Positions 56,204-64,000 of a stretch of 64,000 bases of DNA are shown here, piece after piece. Below the pieces are notes generated by a model that was not told the origin of the DNA, searched no databases, and was given only the letters and a program-made list of their open reading frames with translations. Numbering within the stretch: position 1 is the first letter of the stretch; each line of letters opens with the position of its first letter. The DNA is from Smittia aterrima (taxonomy: Eukaryota; Arthropoda; Insecta; Diptera; Chironomidae): positions 3,472,854 through 3,536,853 of the forward strand of contig CP093830.1 in assembly GCA_033063855.1 (NCBI GenBank), in the 5' to 3' direction. The translations under genes and the position numbers were made by a program.

Positions 56204-57201
56204 GCCGTTTGATCGTTTTAAATTCAGCTTAACGTTTATGTAAATCCAAAAAGTTGAGGGAAGGTGGTCGTCAAATTAGTTAATAAACTTTTTCACGATT
56301 TTTTTTATATTTCTTTGAGTTGAAGTAATAAACTTCACTTCTTATTTTTCTTTTTCACTCGTTAGATATTTATTTTCATTTGATTTCCGGTTGGAAAAGC
56401 GAAGGGAAATTTTTACACATTTCTTCTTTTCCTCACATAATAATAAAGACACTCGCCACTAAGAATAGAATTGAGTTAATTAGACATCCACAGAATTAGC
56501 CGGTTATTAATTATCTGAATCGAATGACTGCTCACAAGATTAAAATGACAAATTTCGTTAATTATTTTTTTTCTTTTCTTCTTTTTCACTCGACTGAATC
56601 TTAATTTGCTTTAATTGATTGATTGAAGCTCCTCGATTGCTTCCAACTCCGAAACTTGCACAAATCGATTAAATAAGCCCGGTGACGAATCGAAAGAAAC
56701 ACAAAGCTACCGTTATTCGCGAAACTTCTAATCAGTAAGCCACAAAATCGACGCGAAATCCGTAAAAGGTTGTTAAGCCACGACTGACAAAATACGACTG
56801 AACTAAAGTTGAGAAATCTCGAAGAGCGAGAGCGTAAAAGAGAGAAAATTGAAGCAGAGAGGAGAGAGAATTTGAAAGAGACAACAAGTCCACGTGAAAA
56901 AGCCGCGAATCAAACAAATTAGTAAATATCACGGAACAAAGTAAGTTTAATGACTTTATCGATGATATTTGATATCACTGACTCACCAGCAATCAAATTT
57001 AACTCAAGTTTATCAGAAACTCTTTCATTTAAAGAAATTGTTTACAAAAATGGTGAAATTTCTTTTTCCCGGTTTGATTGAGTGTGGAAATTGAAATTGC
57101 GAGCTTCATCGCTTAGCTAAAGTTATCCCGAGATTAACCTGCAAGTTACATTCTAAACTAAGAATATCTTGATGTGTTTCAGATAACTTTCGATTGTAAA
57201 T
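56204..57201. promoter_or_regulatory. Divergent groucho / asteroid-type intergenic region
   Basis: This 998-bp segment separates the groucho start codon (minus strand, 56203) from the asteroid-type start codon (plus strand, 57202), so it must hold both 5' UTRs and probably both promoters. Two copies of TCAGTCG, an arthropod initiator-like motif, lie 14 bp apart on the minus strand at 56795-56801 and 56781-56787. Either would give groucho a 5' UTR of about 580-600 nt if unspliced. A CACGTG E-box is at 56891-56896. Transcription starts are inferred. Confidence 0.6.
56781..56801 (-). promoter_or_regulatory. Tandem initiator-like motifs, candidate groucho transcription start
   Basis: On the minus strand the 7-mer TCAGTCG occurs twice, starting at 56801 and 56787. 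TCAGT is the core of the arthropod initiator. No good DPE was seen at +28 from either copy and no TATA box is obvious at -30. This is weak evidence for a start site. Confidence 0.3.
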
Positions 57202-58979
57202 ATGGGCGTTTGGGAACTTGAATCCTATATTAGCAATAAATTGGAGAATGGAGTTCAAGAAATCTACATCGACACTGAAATCAAAGAGTTTGGAAAGTAA
57301 GTCAATTGTCTCTTGCATAACGAAAGTATTCATTTGTTTATCCTTCCCCAGGAAACTCAACGGTCAGAAGCCAATCCTCGTATTTGATGTGATGTCACTC
57401 GTTGGCATTTTTAAGGATGTTGAAGTCTCACTTTGTGGTGGAAACTATCAGATGTACATGCAAGAACTCGAAAGCTTGTTTCATCGCCTCTCTGGAGCTG
57501 AGCTTGTGTTCTTCATGGATGGCTTTGTCAGAAATAGAAAGCGCCTAATATGGACACGTCGTCAACAATACAAGTACATGGAGTCTATCGCAGTTCTGGA
57601 CATGATTTACTCACAAAGATCGTTACATGCCATCGGCGAAAGATTTTCATCATTTTACTTCAACACTGTCCTCAATGTAATTGAGGAAGCTTGTAAAAAG
57701 TTCGGAAGATTAATCTACACAGTCGACTATGAATGCGATCAGGAAATCGCTTGGTTCGCTTTTCAAAACAAAAGAGTTCTCGGAATCTTCTCAAACGACA
57801 CTGACTTCATGATCTTTCGAGGCGATTGGCGTTATTTCTCGACAAGAGATCTGACATTTGACACACTCAGAACAAAAGAGTTTAACAGAAAAGCTCTTCG
57901 CGATCACTTGAAACTATCGGATGGACAGCTTGCAGTATTCTCAACAGTAGTCGGCAACGATTTCTTCTTGCAAAGCGACTTGAAGAAACTTCATGATCGA
58001 TTGAAGTTAGAATACAAGAACAAGTTTCTTGCTTTAGCAAAATACGTTCGAGAGACATGCAAAAAGGCTGATAATCAAGATATGCTGATTAAATCTCTTT
58101 CATTTGATATTTACGGAAACACAAAGGAAAACAATCTGTTGCGCTTGTGGAAAAGCTTCGATTTTTACAACATTAACTGTGATGTGGAGCTGACTCAAGA
58201 TGATCTTCTTCGAAATCACAATCTCTTCACTTACAACGTTTTAAACAAATCGCCATTTAACTTTTCGACGATGTTTTATGATTTTCGTTATGGAGACTTC
58301 CCTCCTTACTACGATCTCTGTGTTCCTATGCTTCAGCGTCAAGCTGGAATCGTCTTCTGGATGTCACCAACTCCTGACGCTTTCGTTACCGTCTACATCA
58401 AAACGTCTCACACCATAAAGCCACAAAAGTTTGAGTTGCCTCCAATCTTTCCACAAATTGAAGTTCCTTTCTTGGAGGAACTGTATAGCGACGATCCAAT
58501 GCTCGACAGTCTTCGTTTTACCCTTTTGAAATGGTCGATCGACTGGGAAAAGCTAAAGGACTTTTACATTGAAGACTTTCCCGACAACTACATGATCGAC
58601 ATTCTCACTTTGACTTTCATGAAGCAAAGAGGCGTCATCAGTGCAAGGGAAGCTGACATCTTCTTGTGGGTCATCAAAAATGTTGAAAATCGAACAATTC
58701 CAAATGACTTGGCGCTTCCAAAGTATCTCAAGCATCGTCCTTTCCGCTTAGCCTTTCTCTACGTTAAACTGTTTTCCAACGTCGCTAGATCGATTGAAGT
58801 TTGCGGTCTAAAGAAGAAATATTGGGTAAGTTCGTTTGAGAATTTTGCTAATGACGAAATTCATTATTCTTCTCATTTTACAGAAAGCTTGCAACTTCAA
58901 TGGCGTTTTCTTTCATCACGAATACGAACGATTCTCTGTTGAACCATTTGATACGTTCCTCTTGCTAAATGAGTTGTGA
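57202..58979 (+). CDS. ast: Asteroid-type XPG/FEN1-fold nuclease-like protein
   Basis: Three exons: 57202-57296, 57352-58825 and 58884-58979; introns are 55 and 58 bp with GTAAGT donors; the product is 554 aa. The start reads MGVWELESYI, as expected for an XPG N-terminal domain (MGV/MGI plus a helix). Acidic residues fall in FEN1 order: D44 (LVFDVMSL), D88 (FFMDG), E159/D161/E163 (YECDQEIAW), D181/D183 (SNDTDFMIF) and D235 (VVGNDFF). The E-x-D-x-E and D-S/T-D-F patterns fit the asteroid/ASTE1 family better than FAM120. The C-terminal half (about 240-554) has no domain I recognise. In flies asteroid interacts genetically with Star and EGF-receptor signalling. The last exon, beginning KACNFNG, replaces an intronic read-through that would end early. 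One-to-one orthology is unproven; a paralogue of the family is possible. Confidence 0.8.
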
Positions 58980-59019
58980 ATTCAAGAATAGACTCGAAAC
59001 TCTAATTGTTAATCTTTCA

Positions 59020-59059
59020 TTTATTATATTTGCTTTCTGATTACAATTGATTAAATAAA
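59020..59059. terminator. Overlapping poly(A) signals of the asteroid-type gene and exo70
   Basis: AATAAA on the plus strand at 59054-59059 lies 75 nt after the asteroid-type stop codon. AATAAA on the minus strand (TTTATT at 59020-59025) lies 81 nt past the exo70 stop. With cleavage 10-30 nt beyond each signal, the two 3' UTRs would overlap. A minus-strand ATTAAA at 59071-59076 is an alternative exo70 signal. Confidence 0.55.
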
Positions 59060-59105
59060 ATTATTTAAACTTTAATGGAATACATTTTGATTCGTGTTGC
59101 TAAAT

Positions 59106-61247
59106 TTAAATTCTGTCATCGAAAAGATTATTCAAGAGTTGGGACAGATGATGTGGCGTGTACCTAACATATTTCTCACGATTTTTGGCGAATTCAACTT
59201 CTGCGTAGAGCTCGTAAAAGGCGTTGTAATGTGGAACGACTGTCTCGGAGTTATCTCGCTTTAAACCTTCACGCAGCAGCACATCAGGAACGGATATAAT
59301 TCGTTGGTTCTTGCAGCTCTCATCGAACTCCTTGTTGAAGTTGGCAAACTTTTCTTTTACAATCGCTCGGTCTTTGTCTTTCAATTTTCCACTTGTTGCT
59401 CTAGGACAATCATCAATGGGCGTTATGTGAATTAGAATCTTCTGCCATGTGGCTTGATAAGCGTTCTTCAGATCGTCGATCATTTTTAAATAACGTTTCT
59501 CGCAATCAACTTCAGTAAACTTTACGACATCAAGCAAATTATTTCGTTGAAGACTCTTCAGAATGAAATAAATATTGTTGAGTTTGAAGAGTTGACGAAC
59601 TGCGTCGTTATTATAAATTTGATCGGCTTTTGTTATTATCGTGAAGTTAAGTTCAGTCAGAACTTTTCTAAAGTAAATTCCGCAAAGCGCTCGATTCTTC
59701 TGATCGTCGTTGAATGTTTTGAAGTTCATAATCTGCTGGAGAGGTTGATAGTAGACAGAATCAGACGAGAGAATTGGGCCAATGATCTCATAATAAGGAT
59801 AGAGATGCTCAAGAAACCAAATTGTGTCAGACGTCAATTGATGAACAGTTGCATCCTTGGGAAAGCTTCCAGTTGAAGTCAGTGGAACTTGTCCTGAGCT
59901 CCCTTCATTCTTCACTGAATCAATGAATTGATCCAAAGCAGTTTTTCCAGTTGAATGGAAGCGATTCAAGACGCCACTTAGCTGAGCTTTCTGTTCTTGA
60001 TTACAAATCTTCTCGATGTCTGGTTGCAGCAAATTAACGTGTTTCATCGCCGAAAAGACTCCGAGAGCAGCTGACCATTCCTTCTTGGAGATTGATTTAA
60101 GAACGCGGCAAGTGATAGATTCAGCATCTTTAACAATCATTTCGATAGATGCTTCACCAACTCTAGAGAAAACTTCATTTTGACGTGACGATGGAATGAT
60201 TTCGTTGAGAATTTGACGCTCAAGGACGAGGAGCTTTTGTAGACCAAGAAGGAGAACTAAATACTTCTCAAGTTCCATGTCGTTATTCTCTCCATAAATG
60301 TCATCGTTTAAGAAGTTTTCGTTACTCATGTTTAGCGGCTTCTTAAGAAGATTCGCTTTCGCAAACATCTTATTTGCTTTCCGTTCAAAAATACTTTGTA
60401 GTTTTTTCTTGCCGCTGTCGCTAATTGAAGGGCGACCATACGACTTATTCTTTACTCCAGAATCATTTCCTAAGCTTCCAGATTTTTGATGATCTTTCAA
60501 CATCATCAACGAACGGTAAATGATTTCAGATCGTTCATCACTATAGATCGTCATGTACTCTCGTCGAAGATTCTCATCAAGCCACTCAACTATGAGCTTC
60601 AACTCTTTTCGAGTTTCTTGTGGAAGTTGTCGAATGGATGATGCCGAATACTGAGACTGATCATCTGAAGTGTCTTCTTCCATATAAATCAAGTCTATCA
60701 AATCAACTGGCTTCAGAGGCGAGCTGTGTCTTCTTATCAATTGCTTAAAGTGTTGATTCAAGAAATCACAGCCTGTGTTGTAAAGATGAGTAACATTTTC
60801 CAGCTCTACTGTGCCTGTTCCAGTTGATAGAAAGTATTCTTTTGCTCTCTTCAGTCTATTGAGGGCTTCGAGGAATGAATCGATATTTTCACTGTCGGGT
60901 CCAAGCTGAATAACATTGAAATCATTGGTTGAAGTCGTGTAATGTTGAAGAACTCCATCCAATTTCTTTACGACAGTGTCAAGATTCTTCTGCTGGCACT
61001 CGAGGGATTTAGTTACCGAATATAATGGAAAGACATTTTGCTCAACCTGTGAAATCACTTATTAATAATCTGATTTAATGGTTTTCGGCTAAATTACCTT
61101 CAATAATCTTTGTTCGAAGTTTTGCAGAATTTTGGAGGCAGATTGTGTGAGATTGTTGAACTTTTCTAAGTTTTGCTCGAGTAATGCGATGTTCGTCCTT
61201 TCACGCTCAAGCTTTGCTTCGATTTGTAGTGTACTCGTCTCGTCCAT
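59106..61247 (-). CDS. exo70: Exocyst complex component Exo70 (EXOC7)
   Basis: Two exons: 61247-61098 (50 codons) and 61046-59106, separated by a 51-bp intron; the product is 696 aa, close to the 650-735 usual for animal Exo70. Exon 1 encodes an N-terminal coiled-coil-forming segment (LERERTNIALLEQNLEKF), followed by the family's F-E-x-R-L motif and, across the junction, VEQNVFPLYSVTKSLE. The C-terminal exocyst domain occupies about residues 330-696 and ends with the family blocks GKLKDKDRAIVKEKF, NREKYVRY and LLNNLFDD. The basic residues in the C-terminal region are those known to bind PI(4,5)P2 in other animals. Exo70 tethers secretory vesicles at the plasma membrane as part of the octameric exocyst. 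A GTG-started frame beginning inside the intron is not the true start; the ATG at 61247 gives the family N-terminus. It shares a very short divergent promoter with AP-3 mu. Confidence 0.95.
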
Positions 61248-61393
61248 TATTTATTCCAATTTAATTTCAATTTTTTCTCAATATTTGTGATAGTCGAACA
61301 CCAGATGGGGTATTTTTCAAAACAAATCGTAGTTTCATTCCACGAAGTTTACAAAAAAAAATTCTTTTTCATAAATTCAAGGAATTCATCAAT
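61248..61393. promoter_or_regulatory. 146-bp bidirectional promoter between exo70 and AP-3 mu
   Basis: Only 146 bp separate the two start codons, so both core promoters and 5' UTRs must fit here unless an unseen upstream exon exists. The segment is AT-rich with a more GC-rich centre carrying ACCAGATGGGG at 61300-61310, vaguely like part of a CTCF-type site. No TATA box is obvious. This layout is typical of housekeeping gene pairs. Confidence 0.6.
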
Positions 61394-62833
61394 ATGGAAA
61401 GTTTATTTGTAATCAATTCAACTGGAGATGTGTTCCTTGAGAAACACTGGAGAAGCGTCATATCGAAAAGCATCTGCGATTATTTTCTAGAGAAATTAAA
61501 GGTTTCAAGTGTAAGTGAAATTTGAGAAAGTCCAATAAGAAATTTCTTTAAGTCTGGAATCTTTTTTTAGGACGTTCCGCCAGTTATTCCAACATCATTC
61601 CAATCAACGAATCTCATTTCAATTCAAAGATCTGGAGTTTCATTTGTTTTTGTTTGCAAACAAGACGTGTAAGAGCCGATCAAACTTAATCTGACGTCAT
61701 CAAATTTTAATCAAATCATTTTACCTTTTAGACCGCCGCTGTTTGTAATTGAGTTCTTGCATCGTGTAGTTGACACTTTTGAGGATTATTTTAGTGAATG
61801 CAATGAAACGATCATCAAAGAAAATTATGTTATAATCTATGAACTCCTTGATGAGATGCTTGACAACGGATATCCGCTCGCCACTGAATCAAATGTCTTA
61901 AAGGAACTGATCAAACCTCCTAACATTCTTAGGAGCATCGCTAACACGGTCACAGGAAAATCAAATTTCAGTGACACATTGCCTGTCGGCTCGCTCTCTG
62001 CTATTCCTTGGAGAAGATCAGGCGTTAAATATACAAACAATGAAGCTTATTTCGATGTGATTGAAGAAGTTGATGCTATCATCGATAAATCAGGATCAAC
62101 AGTCTTTGCAGAGATTCAAGGCTACATAGATTGTCTCGTGAAACTCAGTGGAATGCCCGATCTTTCCCTCTCGTTCGTCAACCCTCGTCTACTTGATGAT
62201 GTTTCATTCCATCCTTGTGTGAGGTATAAACGTTGGGAAACTGAGCGTGTTCTCTCATTCATCCCACCTGATGGCAACTTCCGTTTGATGAGTTACCATG
62301 TTACTTCACAAAGTGTAGTCGCGATTCCAATCTACGTACGTCAAAATATTCACATTAAAAGTGGAGAGCAAGGAAGACTTGACATTACAGTTGGACCGAA
62401 GACAACCCTAGGTCGTACACTTGAAAGCGTAAAGCTTGAGATTCTCCTTCCTAAGAGTGTCATCAACTGTTCGCTTGTAACAACACAAGGGAAATATACT
62501 TTCGACAACACTTCAAAGATTTTGCATTGGGACGTTGGCAAGATCGATGTTCAAAAATTGCCAAACATTCGTGGAAGCATTTCAGTTGCTGCAGGTGCTG
62601 CTGTCGAGTCAAATCCATCAATTAACGTTCATTTTACAATTACACAACTGGCAGTGTCAGGGCTAAAGGTGAATCGACTTGATCTTTATGGCGAAGACGT
62701 CAAATACAAACCTTTCAAAGGTGAGATAAAAAATTATTTACTGCTGCAATCAATGAAGTGCTTATATTTCAATTATTTCCTTTCAGGCGTGAAGTACTTG
62801 ACGAAAGCCGGAAAATTCCAGATTCGTTTATAA
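61394..62833 (+). CDS. cm: AP-3 adaptor complex subunit mu (carmine / AP3M1)
   Basis: Four exons: 61394-61510, 61571-61668, 61732-62720 and 62787-62833; the product is 416 aa, compared with 418 in human AP3M1. The N-terminal longin-type domain (MESLFVINSTGDVFLEKHW to about residue 140) packs in the AP-3 core. The mu homology domain starts near GVKYTNNEAYFDV and carries family blocks KLSGMPDLSLSF, LLDDVSFHPC, FIPPDGNFRL and the end VKYLTKAGKFQIRL. The protein reads tyrosine-based sorting signals for delivery to lysosomes, pigment granules and related organelles; the fly gene carmine is an eye-colour locus. Introns are 60, 63 and 66 bp. The 66-bp last intron has no in-frame stop, so an unspliced frame also reaches the same stop codon. 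The start was chosen by homology; a later Met at 61757 would remove most of the longin domain. Confidence 0.96.
62721..62786 (+). other. Stop-free 66-bp intron 3 of AP-3 mu
   Basis: The donor GTGAGA at 62721 and acceptor TTTCAG ending at 62786 flank 66 nt, a multiple of three without an in-frame stop. Splicing restores the conserved KPFKGVKYLTKAG run. Retention would insert 22 residues about 15 residues before the C-terminus. Confidence 0.85.
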
Positions 62834-62892
62834 GTCGGGAACAAAAAAATATTTCAATCTCAACAAAAGGTTTTTTTACGTTTCCATTATTT

Positions 62893-62930
62893 TTTAATCA
62901 ATTTCATAATTTTTTCGTCGATCAATTAAA
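62893..62930. terminator. Candidate weak poly(A) signals between AP-3 mu and Lkb1
   Basis: ATTAAA on the plus strand at 62925-62930 lies 92 nt past the AP-3 mu stop. ATTAAA on the minus strand (TTTAAT at 62893-62898) lies 243 nt past the Lkb1 stop. No canonical AATAAA was seen in the 307-bp gap. If used, the two 3' UTRs overlap. Low certainty. Confidence 0.3.
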
Positions 62931-63140
62931 CCTAAATATCGCAAATCATTCTTTTTTTCTTTTACCAAAAATTTTGTCTCGTGGTATGAGTCTTGGAAAT
63001 GAATATTTACATTTTACAAAGGGTCGATGCTTAAACACCCACAAAGGGAAAAAAATCCTAACAAACCGTGACTAAGAATTGAAAAGAAACGTCGTTGAAC
63101 AAAAACATGAGATTGGAACACTCGGGAAGCTACAGTCTCT

Positions 63141-64000
63141 TCATGACTGACGACAGTGCGTTAACTTCTTAACACTAACGCAGGAAACAAACTTTTTCTT
63201 TGCACGTCGCTTCTTGCTAAGCTCGGCCGGCTGTTGAATTGCGATCGTGCCATGATTGGTAATACTATGCTTTCTGCTGATTTGTTGAGTGGACGAGGAC
63301 GATCGCGCCATTTCTTCAGCTAAAATAAGAGACATCATTAGACGAGAATCAGAAAACTAAACTATATTAGAAGCTACCATTCAAATCGTGTTCAGTGAAG
63401 AAAGAGTTGTTACTCTGGCGGTTCTCGTAATGATAAGATTCAAGATAAGGCAACACAGTGGAACTTCTTAAACAATCACCTGTCGAATGTAAAAGACAAT
63501 TTTTATTCACTGGAGAAACTAGAAAAAAAAGTGCGACTTTACCCTTTAGCGGTGGCACAGGAACTGCGTCGCCTGTTTTGATTGGCGACGACATGAACCA
63601 CGAATGATCGCGGATATTTTGAATAGTGAAGCGCTCATTGGCATCAAATCGTAGCATGTTAAGTAACAGATCGCTAAGGAGCGGATCTAGACCATCTGGG
63701 ATGCTCCAAACTCCTTTTCCAATGTTCTCAAGAAGACGATAGATGTTGTCTCCCTCGAAAGGATAAAGACCTGTCGTGATATTATAGCTGAAAATTAATT
63801 TTTTGAAGTTAAAAGGATTGAATGGTAATACAAGACTTACAGTGAAACGCCCGCACTCCAAACATCGACTTTGTACCCAGAAAACGAATCATGGCCATTG
63901 GCAATTTCTGGCGGCTGAAAGGCAGGCGAACCTAAAATATATTTCATTAGCACAAGAGAAATATCCATTAAGCAAAAATGTTACATACCTTGTCCTTTTG
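63141..64000 (-). CDS. Lkb1: Serine/threonine kinase Lkb1 (STK11), 3' part
   Basis: The 5' end is off the window. Visible exons are 64000-63989 (partial), 63931-63841, 63787-63543, 63479-63378 and 63319-63141; introns are 53-63 bp with in-phase canonical sites. This gives about 209 residues. The kinase C-lobe starts near KGQGSPAFQPPEIANG (activation-loop end and the APE-type PPEIA), then DVWSAGVSLYNITTGLYPFE, ENIGKG and a subdomain XI-like RFTIQNIRDHSWF. The LYPFEGDNIY stretch is diagnostic of LKB1. The tail keeps TVLPYLE, is Ser-rich, then has a basic run (KKRRAKKK) and ends KKLTHCRQS. This aligns with the vertebrate end RRLSACKQQ, so CRQS is a CaaX-type farnesylation box. LKB1, with STRAD and MO25, activates AMPK-family kinases and acts in polarity and energy sensing. 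Confidence 0.96.

Noticed and set aside
57218..57351. Later or read-through start for the asteroid-type protein
   Set aside because: Reading through 57297-57351 uses intronic sequence; the ATG at 57202 with a spliced 55-bp intron gives the family start.
61047..61058. GTG-started beginning of Exo70
   Set aside because: These bases are the 3' end of the 51-bp intron; exon 1 at 61247-61098 supplies the conserved N-terminus.
1..64000. CRISPR arrays, tRNA/rRNA genes, insertion sequences and retrotransposon coding regions
   Set aside because: Looked for repeat-spacer arrays, A/B-box patterns and reverse transcriptase or transposase motifs; none was convincing by eye.

Overview
The window reads as nuclear DNA of an arthropod, most likely an insect and possibly a nematoceran fly. 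The lineage is inferred from tiny spliceosomal introns (51-66 bp in the compact genes) and from a Groucho N-terminus very like the fly protein; no database search was run. There are no operons, CRISPR arrays or recognisable transposons.

Region 1 (1-56,203, minus strand) is almost entirely intron. Two small exons anchor it. One at 56,165-56,203 encodes a start beginning MYPTAP. One at 10,273-10,367 encodes the start of the Q domain of Groucho/TLE, containing TLERIKEEFNFLQAQYH. They join in phase and give residues 1-45 of the corepressor groucho. Intron 1 is therefore about 45.8 kb. The first 10.3 kb of the window is the start of intron 2, and the rest of the gene lies to the left of the window. 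The introns hold strand-asymmetric purine/pyrimidine tracts, GA microsatellites, short inverted repeats and AT-rich homeobox-like motifs. I recognise no nested protein gene, tRNA or known microRNA in them.

Region 2 (57,202-64,000) is a compact cluster of four genes. In order they are: an asteroid-type XPG/FEN1-fold gene (+, 3 exons, 554 aa); exo70, an exocyst subunit (-, 2 exons, 696 aa); the AP-3 complex mu subunit, carmine in flies (+, 4 exons, 416 aa); and the 3' part of the kinase Lkb1/STK11 (-, last five exons, 5' end off the window). Orientations alternate. groucho and asteroid are head to head over about 1 kb. asteroid and exo70 are tail to tail with probably overlapping 3' UTRs. exo70 and AP-3 mu are head to head with only 146 bp between start codons. 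AP-3 mu and Lkb1 are tail to tail.

Functionally the genes are unrelated housekeeping or signalling genes: transcriptional corepression, a nuclease-fold protein linked to growth-factor signalling in flies, vesicle tethering, endosomal cargo sorting and polarity/energy kinase signalling. The main contrast is a 46-kb regulatory-scale intron in a developmental corepressor next to genes whose whole length is under 2 kb. I did not find a convincing new multi-gene system. The most checkable new points are the hidden groucho exons, the intact acidic site of the asteroid-type protein, the Lkb1 C-terminal lipidation module, a stop-free in-frame intron in AP-3 mu, and several short structured elements inside the groucho introns.
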